Source: Heliopora coerulea
Lineage: Eukaryota > Cnidaria > Anthozoa > Scleralcyonacea > Helioporidae
Direction of reading: 5' to 3'
Assembly (NCBI GenBank): GCA_030142905.1
Contig: JASJOG010000062.1
Location: 620,001-684,000, forward strand
DNA: 64,000 nt
Of the stretch, positions 12,080 through 22,234 are shown piece after piece (within the stretch, counting starts at the first letter, position 1; the number at the start of each line of letters is the position of its first letter). A program made the position numbers and the translations under genes. The notes under the pieces are model-generated. The model was not told the origin of the DNA. It was given only the letters and a program-made list of their open reading frames with translations, and ran no database searches.

Positions 12080-12112
12080 ACTGACGTTTCAAGTGGCAGC
12101 CCATTGTCAGAG
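12080..12112 (-). ncRNA. Degenerate hammerhead-like motif
   Basis: The minus strand reads ACT-CTGACAA, a short pairing block (TGG/CCA), TTGAAACGTC and then AGT. ACT/AGT gives helix I, ACGT is a self-complementary helix III and C is the expected cleavage base. The box is CTGACAA instead of CTGANGA, so an invariant G is lost and activity is unlikely. Confidence 0.3.
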
Positions 12113-12796
12113 TGAAATGTGAAATAACATACAGTATAATTGACAAAAAATAACCAATAAGATTAAAAAAATAATAACAAAGTAAGTTGTGAGATGTAAA
12201 TTATAGAAAGTCATTTGCTGTTTTCAATGTCAATCAACAAGCTGGAAAGGAGAGAAACAGACTGAGGAACCAAGGAATTAATGCTACTGTAATGCATAGG
12301 GGTTGAAATAAACAAAAAGAACAACTTAAGGGAACAAACGATCCAAGCCAATATATTTTGCAAAAGAATAAACGTTCACATCATTCATTTATTCCTTCAC
12401 AAATTCATATCCTTATCTAGCATGGGCAGATAAAAATATTGGCTAGCATCCTTCATTCCCTTAGGTTTTCCTTTTCTTTATCTCATCCTCTTCTGATCAG
12501 CAGTAATCCCTTGGTTTCTCTGACTGTTCTGCTTTTCAGTTAACTGATCGATGATGGAAATAGCAAATGAGTGAAATTACCTTCCATAATTTACACCTTG
12601 TTACTTACTTTGTCGTTAAAAGTTTTAAATCTTATTGGTTATTTTTTCATCACATAACTTATTTAACTTACTAAAATATCACCCATTTTATACTATTTCA
12701 CATTTCACTTGAATAAAGGGCCTTTGTTCTCTATTATAATTAATATAAGTAATTAATAATTTAATAACTTATTGATTAGTATTAAATAGACAACAT

Positions 12797-12970
12797 ATCG
12801 AGACTTGTAGACTGGCAGTACATATATCTATTATCAATTTGAACCAGTACATAAATGTAACCTTTGCTCACCATCTGAGTCTATGTAGCTCAATGGTTAG
12901 AGCATCTCATCGGTGATCAGAAGGTTACAGGTTTGAATCCTGTCAGTGACTCAGAAAGTCTTTCTGAGGA
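12797..12970 (+). mobile_element. tRNA-derived SINE, family A, single copy
   Basis: The tRNA-like core at 12877-12952 (76 nt) has GAGTC/GACTC ends, the A-box region 'TGTAGCTCAATGGTTAGAG' and the B-box 'GGTTTGAATCC'. It is preceded by a 5' leader ('GACTTGTAGACTGGCAGTAC') shared with the family A dimer at 25.1-25.5 kb. The anticodon arm is imperfect and U33 is missing, so it is a SINE rather than a functional tRNA gene. Confidence 0.7.
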
Positions 12971-12974
12971 GAAT

Positions 12975-14270
12975 AGCTTGAGAATGTGCATATAAAACAT
13001 CATAATCTACCAAGTTACCACATTTAACAATTTAAAATTCTTCTAAGTCACAACTATTATAAAAATTGTCTGGGACCTTGTTATCAATTAAGGTATCAAA
13101 ACAACCAGTACCTCACAAAAAGGCTGAAAGGGACTTAGATACAGTATATAAAGACTGATACACAGCACATAGTACCATCACTGCATAAAATCATTTACTA
13201 TGATGTACTCTATGTCATTCACCTGTTACAGTAACAATCTTCACAATATACAGCATCACCATAATGCAAACAAGTAATTTCTAGCAATTTTTAACAATTA
13301 GAATACCTGAAAATACCAGCATGAAAAATCCTCTTTGACAATCATATAGAGTGGATGGACCTTATAGAATACACTAACTAATTTGTGGTCATTTTTTAAT
13401 TAAATCTGTATTCATAAAATTAATTTGATCAAGACAGATCAAAGAAAATAAACAGAAGTAGAGCAAAGGTCATTATTTTTTAATCTGATCAAAAAAAGCA
13501 GGGGACAAAATTGAAAAATTTAATTATGCTAATTATATATATAATTGTGTCTGTGTGCTTTCAGAAATATGACATCAGAAATAATGTCATTTCTGGTTGA
13601 AATGATGTCATTCATGTTTCTATCACAGCACAGAGACACAAAAGCTATTTTTGATTTGTTTTATAAAATAAACAAGGTTTTTTCAAGTTTTTTGACATCA
13701 TCCATGTCTCTGTACTCTAATACAAAATGAAAATGGTGTCAGTCATGTCTCTGTACTCTGGGAGAAAATGAGGCTCAACCAATGAAAGTGTGCATATGGT
13801 GTGCATTATTTTATAACTAACAAATAGAAAATTGCTTGAGTGTCTCTGTGCTGTGATAGAAACATGAATGATGTCATTTAAACCAGAAAAATGGCTAGTG
13901 AAAACAAAAGGTGTAGCTGAGTATTTTCTGGTATTTTTCCAGTTGAAATGGTGTCATTCATGTTTCTATCACAGTACAAAGACATAAAAGTTATTTTCTA
14001 TTTGTTATTATAAAATAACCAAGGCTTTTTTGAGTTTTTGTGATGTCATCCATGTGTCTGTACCCTAATACAAAATGAAAATTATGTCAGCAGTGTTTCT
14101 ATGCTCTGAGCATACTCAATCTGAGCATGCATAGGTCACATGTTATTATTTTCATAAACTCAAATACAAAATGAAAATGACAGACTCTTTTGACTACTGA
14201 TAAAGGACCTGTCAGGAACCAATCCAGACTTTCTCCTGCTGGTGCATGAAATCATCAGATGTTACCCTGA
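12975..14270. repeat. Intergenic stretch with a diverged dispersed repeat
   Basis: From about 13545 to 14130 a unit of roughly 160-180 bp recurs in both orientations. It carries phrases such as 'CATGTTTCTATCACAG', 'AGAGACACAAAAG', 'AAAATAACCAAGG' and 'CATCCATGTCTCTGTAC'. A related piece lies at 3915-4050. I see no coding potential and cannot assign a transposon class. 12975-13540 shows nothing. Confidence 0.5.
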
Positions 14271-14277
14271 GAAACTA

Positions 14278-14731
14278 CCGTAAATGCTCTAATAAGCCCC
14301 CCTCACTAACAAGCCCCCTTCTCTAATAAGCCCCCTGCCTAAAGCTACAAGTTTCTAATAAGCCCCCCTAAATAAAAAAAGTATGAACACAGGGCAAATA
14401 TGGTGTTAAAAGTAAGTTTTATTCTTGATCTCAACATTGCCAACTTCGATCCTCATATTAGACAGTTTTTGGGCTTTCTTATCTAGTTCATATTTAAGAA
14501 CATTGATCACCACTCTTGATAGCATGTATTTGTTTTTGTTTAGAATATTGTAGGTTTAAATATATACAGTACTGCATTACATTATGGGAGACATTTCAGA
14601 AGAAAAATGACTCACATCACATGGCCATAAGTGAGTTTTTAATAAGCCCCTCCTCTCTAATAAGCTCCCCCTCCCCATCTGGTGGCCCTGAAAGTTGCTA
14701 AGCCCCCCGGGGGCTCATTAGAGCGTTTACG
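14278..14731. mobile_element. MITE with about 24-bp inverted ends (AATAAGCCCCC type)
   Basis: The left end 'CGTAAATGCTCTAATAAGCC' and the reverse complement of the right end 'CGTAAACGCTCTAATGAGCC' match at all but two positions. Several internal copies of 'CTAATAAGCCCCC' lie next to each end. TA dinucleotides flank both ends, compatible with a Tc1/mariner-type TA duplication but not proof of it. There is no coding capacity. It ends 120 bp from the ZNF277-like exon 2, within the intron that would follow that exon. Confidence 0.6.
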
Positions 14732-14850
14732 ATATCTGGACAGAGAAATTCATTTTAGGCAGTACATCAAATGGACAGAAATACAAAACCAAGTGACTGA
14801 GGATCGACGAGACTGGTCTGTACAAACAAGGCAGAAGAACAATGGTCTAC

Positions 14851-15292
14851 CTTTTAAAATCAGCGATTGCGTCCACGTCAGCGATGACGAACTGATGTAC
14901 AACCAGTAAATGGTGCAGTAAAGTCTCACTCTTTCTGGTCCCTGTGTCTTCGAACGCACTTTCACAAATCAGGCAAGTCAAAGGACTAAAAGCTTGTGCC
15001 TTGGAGACGATACAATCTTTCTCAGGAAAACACAGCGGCTCAAGCACAGGATTGTCCGCTTGCGATACTGAATTTGAGGAAATGAATAAAATAATTATCT
15101 ACTGTGAACCAGAAATGTTTTTTTCAAAGTGAAAAATATAATACAGTTTCGTGGTAACATGACTCGCAAGAACCCTTCATGAATTTATAATGGCAATATG
15201 AACTTACCTTTAGCCTGATATTTTTGGAGAACTGTTTCAGTCGCCTCAACTCCAGTTACCGTGCCTAAAACCCCATCTAATGCTTCTGCCAT
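14851..15292 (-). CDS. ZNF277: ZNF277-like zinc-finger protein, first two coding exons (partial)
   Basis: Exon 1 is 15292-15208. It starts at an ATG in good context (AAAATGG) and reads 'MAEALDGVLGTVTGVEATET...KYQAK', ending at a GTAAGT donor. Exon 2 is 15067-14851, after a CAG acceptor. It keeps the frame (85 + 217 nt) and ends phase 2 at GTAGAC. Exon 2 contains 'VLEPLCFPE', a C2H2-like unit ('CLICESAF' followed by 'LLHHLLVVH') and 'FVIADVDAIADFKR'. This matches the start of animal ZNF277, where 'LEPLSLPE', a C2H2 unit and 'IVIADVKLVADFQR' occur in the same order. ZNF277 is a C2H2 protein linked to chromatin regulation and ribosomal protein uS5. The next exon (expected to begin near 'YI-YW') was not found down to position 1, so the following intron is over 14 kb or the gene is broken by the transposons there. 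Confidence 0.7.
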
Positions 15293-15548
15293 TTTAACAT
15301 GAGGGTGTTTTCTTTCGATATTGACTTTGGGACAAATTTGAGAGTTGGGGACAAATGGGTTAACCAACCGCCTATGCACTCACTTCCTGTTGCTGCGCAT
15401 TCCTGAGATTATGGGATAAAAATTTCTTAGATTGGGCAGAATTTCCTTAAAATTGTGATGGAGCCCTTTTTGGGGGATAAATAATGCCCTGTACAGTTCT
15501 AAGTAATAAAAAATGGAGTCTTTCTGGAATCCTCATCATTTGGAAACA

Positions 15549-16425
15549 AGGGCCGCGGAGGGGGAGGGGGAGGGGCTGGGGGCTTTGCCCCCCCCCCCCA
15601 CTTTTTATCCTAAGAAAAATAATTTAATCTTCAGAAAACGGAATTCGCAACCAAAAAAAACCTAAATGTTAATAGATTGCATGTATAAACTGCTCATTTT
15701 AAAATGTAGTCCAAAGCATCGCAAAAATTTAAACAATCCCAAACCAACGGTGGTCAAAACCATTGTGCCCCTCCAACCTTTTTGAAACCGCAAAAAGTGC
15801 CCTTTTCAAGCATGAAAAGTTCCCTTATTAAAAAGAAATGCCTTTTTATAACAAAGTGTAACGCATCAGTTTATGCCCTCTTATTTGGGTCTACAGATTA
15901 AAAGATACATAAGAATATGAAAAAACAAAACACATTGAACAACATCAGTTTCGGTCTGTTAGTCTAGCCAAGAAACTATAGCTTTTCCTGTTGAATCATG
16001 TATCCAAGAATCCCGAAGTAGCATCACAAATTAATCAAACGATAGAATCGGTAAAGCCAGCGACATTGCACAAAGACATTTAAGTTGACGATTTTCAGCT
16101 TTACTAAAATACAAATCTTGGTTTGTGCTGAGAACCATACATATTGCGTTTGCATTTAATTATTTTGTATTATATACTACATTTATACTTGTTACATTTC
16201 ACGATTTGTTTATCAAACCGAATATTATGATGGTTGTGATAATAATTGTTTGTTAATTAAAACATCTCTTAAGATGCAAGAAGTATTGTTTTAGTGCTTT
16301 AGCGATCATATTTACGTGACCGTATGCCTCTTGACTCCCTAAAAATTTTCGCGCGAATTGAAAGACATCAGTTCATTCCCTTTAGCCCCCCCCCCCATTT
16401 AAAAAGCCGCTCCGCTGCCCCTGGG
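15549..16425. mobile_element. Probable decayed hAT-like element
   Basis: The left end 'AGGGCCGCGGAGGGGG' and the inverted right end 'CAGGGGCAGCGGAGCGG' resemble hAT termini. The flanks GGAAACAA and GGAAAACT match at 6 of 8 positions, as an aged 8-bp duplication would. C- and G-rich runs lie just inside both ends. No transposase is recognisable. It lies about 260 bp upstream of the ZNF277-like start codon. Confidence 0.4.
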
Positions 16426-16429
16426 AAAA

Positions 16430-19400
16430 CTAAAATTGTAAAACTTGATTAATTTAAATGAAATATTCCTTAATTCGTAAAAATACTGGAGCTGTACCAA
16501 CTCGTCCCAGGCCTCCAGCTGTCAGGTGTCCGACCGTCAGGCTCACGAAATTATTGGGAAGGAATTTTCAACCTCTAACATGTGTGATGTAATGATCAGT
16601 TGAAGTGTTTAACCGATGACCAGACAGAATAAGACTGAACAAACATAGTCATCTTGTTAATGACAGCAGTCCTTTTGTCCTGCGTTTTCTTCGTTATTCG
16701 AAAGACTTGGCTTCATTTTGTTATCTCATAGCACAACATTCTGAGAAACAGAACTTTCAGGAAAAATTCTGTAATTCTTTATTATTTATTAAAAAATTCT
16801 TTATTCAAATTTTTTTATTGTTGTATCTATCTTGTTGTTGTAAGATTCTGGGTGTTCTCCGTTACATGTCATTTGTTAAGTTGACAAGGCTTTTTCCAGT
16901 ACCGTACCAAGAGAGCGGTGTGGGGCACGGAGGCACTGCCCCTAGCGCAAAATTTTATGGGGCAAGTTTTTCAGAAACAAAAATTCCGGGTTTTTTTTTG
17001 CTTTTTTTTTCTAGATTCAAAAACATTTTGCAAAGCACAACAAAATGTTAGATCCATATCTTGACTTCTCATCATTGACCACTTTGCAGCTGCTATGGCT
17101 CGGGAGCGCCTGTTTTAAATTTTCAATTACATTTTGAGTGGTAAAAAACCAAAACCACAAAAAAAACACTTGTTTCTACAGAAGTACCTCGTTTAGTTGT
17201 ATACTTGTAGTACCGGTATACAATTATAATATAAGGAACTTTGGTTGCATTAGAGGGTCGAGGTGGGGCCTTCAATAGAATTTATTTCTGGTAAATTACC
17301 GCCCAGATGCGCTTAGGCATCAAGCTTAATGGTCACCTGGACATTCTTGTACGAGCATTTTCATTAACCAGACTAGTCTTGCTTAGCTGAGGTTAACATA
17401 AATGAATAATTTACATAAAGTTCATGGTTGCTTTGATGTATGTAGTAAAAATCTACTTATGGCATGTACTTTGTTTACTCTTGCATGCTATTATTGCTAG
17501 AGATTTATATGCTCATCCCATGGAAGAGAAAGAACAGATCAAACTACAAAAAGCATGTACATGGACAATTGTATTGCAAAATAGATATTAATTTAAAAAT
17601 GCTCATCTGAACTATGAATTATTTTCAGGATTTCTTTTTATATCATTCAAAGAGAAAATTCACAGTTGCACTGTTGAAAATAAGAATCATGAAGTAACAA
17701 TCATACCAGTTGTCCATGAGGTACAGGTATAACATCTGAATAAACTATAAAGCAGTACACCATCTAATTAAAGCACTGCACACAGGGCACAGGGTCTACA
17801 GAAAATGGTTGATTTACCTTGGCCTGGTTGGAAAGATGACTCAAAGTTCCAAAGACTCCAATTCAACTTTTAAGACTTTCATTGAAAACCATAGAAACTC
17901 AAGTTAATGATAAAAAATTTAGGAATGACCCCAAAATGCATGGAATTTTCTTCATGAGACTAAATAGAATGGGTGTCCTTTACCATGCCCTAAAAATAAC
18001 CTGTTTTAAAATCTCAAATTTTATCCATATTTATAGTAATGGTGGAATAGAAATCATACAAATCAATGACCTATAAAAGTTACTGAAAGTATGACATTTG
18101 ACCTTTTATTGTACTTGTACAAGAGATCTGAAGAACTTGAATGTACCAGGATATTTGTAATTTGGTATTTGCTTTTTTATTCATAAGTTGTCATAAGCCT
18201 TTTCTTTAGCTGCTTTCCATGAAACCTTATGGCAATCATTTCAGTATGGTGAGGGAGAACTACCTGAAGGGCACCAAATTGAGTTTGCAAATGACTTGCC
18301 GTTTAGCTTCACTTAGCAATTACTGGAAGTCTGCAGCAATAAAAAATAAACCTATTCAAGCACTGTCAGTCACTGTTAGGTATCCAAAACCTTATAGTTC
18401 CATGCTATTTATGATTTTATTGGAATCATGGAATATAACAGAATTTATCCCTGGAAACCCTGGGTATTTAGATTTGCAGCACAAGTAATGTAGTATCAAC
18501 TAGTTACAAGATTCATTTTTTTGCACATATGCCCAGCCCACAGATAGCTAATAGTGACTAAAAGTGATTCACCATTTCAACTTCACAGTTGTACTCTTCT
18601 GCTTGTTGTAAATCACTTTTTAGCTAGATTATGACATTTCTTATCCACACTGCAAATTGTTTTGCATGACTTAAAACACACAAATGAGCTCCTGTTAATG
18701 AATTTTGATTGCATTCAATGAAACATCTGATTTTAATAAATGACAAGACATGACTTATGCAAACATCTATCAATGTAGATATTGACTTCCTTTAAAACAA
18801 TTGATATATACATTAATAGCAGTTTCTATTCTCTAACTGCTGAGGTTTTGATGCTACAGTTCTACAGCTGCACTTAATTATTTCACAATTGATGATCAAA
18901 CAATCCTGGCATTTAACTAAAATCAAATGTTATTTTGAGTACATTAAAAGTCTCCCTAATTTTAAAGCAGCCAACTGAAAGCTCACTTTAAAAATCTAAA
19001 TAACTTAATCTAATACCAAGTCTCAGCCAATGCATCATGTTACATCACAATTTCTTCTGTGCTTCCAACTGAAATTGCTTGGGTCAATTTTACTGGTAAC
19101 TGGAGCAGCAGCAACATTGAATGACATATTACCACAGAAAATTTCCACATTCTTTGCTTGAGTGATACACAAGTAAGCAAACTAAAATGCCCCATTGCAC
19201 CAGATGAATACCCTGTACATTTGACTTTTCCACTTCATAAACAGTTCAAGTTCTTTTCTAACACAGACCACCAAATTCTTTCAATGACTAAAAGACTAAC
19301 TGATGAAATACTTTTTCCTTTGTACTGAGACAGATGGTGAAAGTTTTCAATACACATGATGGGTAAGACTAACCACAACACAGCCACAGCTTGACAGGAA

Positions 19401-19600
19401 CACTTCTTGCAATGAATGAGAAACTTATAAAGTCTCAAAAAGGTAGATGCATCAAAACCAAATCCTGCTATAGCAATTTTTCTGAAATAAAAGGTGCAAA
19501 ACATGGATATACTGTATGAACAGAAGCAGATAGCAATGCTCCACAATACAATGATATATTTTTTCCACCAAGTAAAAGTTCTGCTAACTTTCCAAACAAA
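16430..19600. other. Intergenic stretch, including the expected RBM15 3' untranslated region
   Basis: No coding region is recognised. A minus-strand AATAAA (TTTATT on plus) near 18174-18179 is the clearest candidate poly(A) signal for the RBM15-like gene, about 1.4 kb past its stop, but this is unproven. Confidence 0.35.
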
Positions 19601-19602
19601 AG

Positions 19603-22113
19603 CTATGCAGCTCCACGAATAACAACAACAACTAGATGGTCTTCTCTGAATGCATCTTGACCAAGGTGTGGTGCAATTTTCAGAAGTTGATCATGGGAAT
19701 ACTGGCAAGGTGGAAATGCATGAAGAACACCACTATCATCCTTTATACTTGTTGGAGATTGAGGAGAAGGATTGAGTAAATTAACAACACCAGCAGCTTG
19801 TTTCTGTTTTAAATAGGTAACCAGGTTTCGTAGAGGTCTTTGTTGAGTTGGCATGCTTGTCTCTGTATCTACTGGTGGGTCACTTCCTTGTATACCAGGT
19901 AATGCCAACAACATGCAGTAACCACTTGCACCAGCAGTATTCATCCTTTTTGATACTTCCTCCAGTTTTGGCTGATCAAGCCTCAGTCGTTGTGATATAC
20001 GCAACACAGTATTAGGTGAAGAATTTCCAGATATATTACGTAGTAAAACTTCCACAATTTCTGGGTTTCCACCAATCAAATGAAGACGTACTGGAAAAGA
20101 GCTATTTTTTAAAATCAAAGATCCACGCCAGGCCACAGCAAATCGTTTGGCAATATCTTGGAGGCTTTCAGATCCACCACCAGATGCAGAAGTTTCAATA
20201 TGGGTATTTTCTTCTTTTACTGGTTTGGGTTTTTCTTTTTCAATATTTGAATTTTCTTTTGTTTTTTCTTTGGTCTTTTCTCGGTCTTTGTTTTTCAACT
20301 TTTCACGGTCTTTCTCCTTGTTTTTCTTTTCAATGTTGCTTTTATGATTTCTATCACTAGTTGGGGAAATAGACAGTGGCCTCTGCAGGGGAGTATTGGG
20401 ATTTCTAAATTGAGAAGACAAATCAGGTGGAGGACTTTTCCGAGGCCGTTTTGCCGGTGGACTTCGTTTACGAGAATTACCATCTGCAAGCTTGTGGCTT
20501 TCTCGGCTTTTTGTTCTTTCATGGCTTCTCCTGCTTGATGTTAATAACTTGTGATCTTCTAAAGATCGCAAATCAGGGGATGGGGTTCTTGGTCCACGAA
20601 ATTTGAATCTTTCAACAGATGTCTGCTTTTCTTCCCATTTATCTCGTTTTATCTCCTTTTCAGCTCTTCGCTGCCAATTGTCATGTTTGGCACCTTGTTG
20701 GCTGTAAATCTTGGAGTCTTTGAAGTTGTGGTTATTCACAGAATCACTCCATCTTCTACTGGTGTCACTGTCGTCTCTTTCCCTTCCCAACCGCTTTTTC
20801 TCAGGGGACTTTTGAAACAATTCCTCATCTCTGTACTGATCTTCTGGGTGCTCACCACTGTAACGATTTTCCACAGCATCTGATGAATGAGAATACTCAC
20901 TTATGCCTTGCTTTAAGTCAGCAAAGTCTATTTTCAACCTTCGTCCATTGAGCTGAAATCCACGCATTTCTCTAGCTGCCACAGATGCAGCATCCAAGCT
21001 GTCGTACAGTATAAATGCATGATTATCACCTTCCTTGTAATCAATTCGACGAATTGCGCCAAATCTATCAAATTCTCGCTCCACCTCCACTAGAGACGTC
21101 CAGGAACCCAAACCACCAACCCACAAACGAGTGGTGGGCATACTTTTTCCATAACCGATCTTAACACGATTCCTTCCGATGAAATGGCCTTGCATATACT
21201 GCTTGGCTTTCGTCGCAACGTCAAGATCGATAAACTTTACAAAAGCATATGTGCTGCCTTGACTACGTAAAGGTCGCTTGATGTCAACATCTTCCACCAT
21301 GCCAAACCGTTCGAACTCATGACGGACATCTTGACGAGAAATCGAAGTCTCAAGGTTGCCGACGAATAACGTTCGGGTAGCCTTTGGATCGTCTTCTTCA
21401 ACGCTATCAATTGGAGGGGGCGACTGACTGTAAAATCTACCACCTTCACGCGTTTTTCGCTCATACTTGTTTTCATCAAGGTCTGAATAATCGAAATCGT
21501 CGCCTCGGCGATCTCGGTGTATTTTGCTTCCAAGCGTTGAGCCTCTTGAGTACCTCCCCTCGTCCTGTTGGATGTCGGGTGTGTAACGCCTGCTACGACC
21601 ACCAGGGAAATTGAATTCTAAATTCAAAGCACGATCGTAGAGCAGTACTCGTCCTCTGTTCTCAATGGATCGCTTCGCCTCTCTTGCATCTTCACTGTTT
21701 CGAAAGTAAACAACAGCGTAGCGTTCGTCTCCATGTTTCACGATACGAATGGAAATTTCACCAAACTTTTTAAACTCGTAGCCAAGTTTCTCTCGCAGAA
21801 CATGATCTGCAGCACTTTTGGTCAAGTTTGTAACACGGACAGAAGCCTCTTCATCCCTTTCCGTCCTCTTTCCTTTGAAATGCTCGTCATCAAAGTCGTT
21901 TTTTATCGCCTGACTGTAAGTCCTCCGTTCGCTTTTACGGTTGTAACTCCGATTGTCGGGTGAAGGGGCTCGACCACGACGATCGCTCTCGGATGACGAG
22001 TATCTGTCGCTATTTACAGTATTTAACACATCGAGGCCAGAACGAGTTCTTTTATTCCTCCTTGGCGAGTCTATATCTGAGCTTCTCTTCATGACCATAC
22101 TAGTAGAATTCAA
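19603..22113 (-). CDS. RBM15: RBM15-type Spen-family RNA-binding protein, intronless ORF
   Basis: 836 codons in one open frame. RRM1 is at about residues 90-168 ('SVRVTNL', 'YAVVYFRN'), RRM2 at 246-323 ('RTLFVGNLE', 'TYAFVKFID') and RRM3 at 328-399 ('RLWVGGLG', 'HAFILYDS'). A long Arg/Ser/Glu/Lys-rich middle (about 400-650) follows, then a SPOC domain (about 650-836: 'AWRGSLILKNSSFPVRLHL', 'LRNLVTYLKQKQAAGVVNL', ending 'EDHLVVVVIRGAA'). This three-RRM plus SPOC order and length fit RBM15/RBM15B (about 890-980 residues in human), which bind RNA, recruit the WTAP-containing m6A methyltransferase complex and regulate splicing in the nucleus. Met9 (MKRSS, followed by a basic NLS-like 'RRNKRTR') could be the start instead of Met1. 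The gene is one exon, so intronless structure matches RBM15 in vertebrates, whose coding sequence is also largely in one exon. No frameshift or stop is seen. Confidence 0.92.
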   Translation of the reverse strand: MNSTSMVMKRSSDIDSPRRNKRTRSGLDVLNTVNSDRYSSSESDRRGRAPSPDNRSYNRKSERRTYSQAIKNDFDDEHFKGKRTERDEEASVRVTNLTKSAADHVLREKLGYEFKKFGEISIRIVKHGDERYAVVYFRNSEDAREAKRSIENRGRVLLYDRALNLEFNFPGGRSRRYTPDIQQDEGRYSRGSTLGSKIHRDRRGDDFDYSDLDENKYERKTREGGRFYSQSPPPIDSVEEDDPKATRTLFVGNLETSISRQDVRHEFERFGMVEDVDIKRPLRSQGSTYAFVKFIDLDVATKAKQYMQGHFIGRNRVKIGYGKSMPTTRLWVGGLGSWTSLVEVEREFDRFGAIRRIDYKEGDNHAFILYDSLDAASVAAREMRGFQLNGRRLKIDFADLKQGISEYSHSSDAVENRYSGEHPEDQYRDEELFQKSPEKKRLGRERDDSDTSRRWSDSVNNHNFKDSKIYSQQGAKHDNWQRRAEKEIKRDKWEEKQTSVERFKFRGPRTPSPDLRSLEDHKLLTSSRRSHERTKSRESHKLADGNSRKRSPPAKRPRKSPPPDLSSQFRNPNTPLQRPLSISPTSDRNHKSNIEKKNKEKDREKLKNKDREKTKEKTKENSNIEKEKPKPVKEENTHIETSASGGGSESLQDIAKRFAVAWRGSLILKNSSFPVRLHLIGGNPEIVEVLLRNISGNSSPNTVLRISQRLRLDQPKLEEVSKRMNTAGASGYCMLLALPGIQGSDPPVDTETSMPTQQRPLRNLVTYLKQKQAAGVVNLLNPSPQSPTSIKDDSGVLHAFPPCQYSHDQLLKIAPHLGQDAFREDHLVVVVIRGAA

Positions 22114-22215
22114 GAAAACTCCATGAATGTTTCAAAACTTAAAATTACTGTACAATTCCTTTAACATGGCCGCCACAATCTTCGTTTTTAGGCTTCCCTG
22201 TTCTCGGCAACAAAG

Positions 22216-22231
22216 TGACGTACGGCACGTG
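22216..22231. promoter_or_regulatory. CRE-like and E-box motifs upstream of RBM15
   Basis: TGACGTA (22216-22222) and CACGTG (22226-22231) lie about 105-120 bp upstream of the RBM15-like start codon, within a locally GC-rich patch in AT-rich surroundings. Position and motifs suit a proximal promoter; binding is inferred only from consensus. Confidence 0.3.
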
Positions 22232-22234
22232 GCC

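Larger units (their letters stand above)
11525..12795. other. Intergenic stretch, small palindrome only
   Basis: No coding signal recognised apart from the palindrome and the hammerhead-like motif listed separately at 12001-12112. The phrases about 'CTCCCAGCAG' and 'CTGATTCTCCCAGTAAAG' near 11860-11955 resemble the motif repeated near 4670-4830. Confidence 0.4.

Noticed and set aside
12877..12952. Possible tRNA gene
   Set aside because: Box A and B are present, but the anticodon arm is mismatched, U33 is missing, and the sequence recurs with a constant leader at other loci, so it is a SINE.
14241..14275. CTGATGA followed by GAAA on the minus strand
   Set aside because: No plausible helix II or helix I could be drawn, so it was not counted among the hammerhead-like motifs.
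15185..15379. Upstream Met at 15379 as the ZNF277 start
   Set aside because: The Met at 15292 has a much better start context and the residues between the two look like untranslated sequence.
20016..21963. Frames overlapping the RBM15-like gene on both strands
   Set aside because: Shadow frames; the 836-codon frame explains the region.
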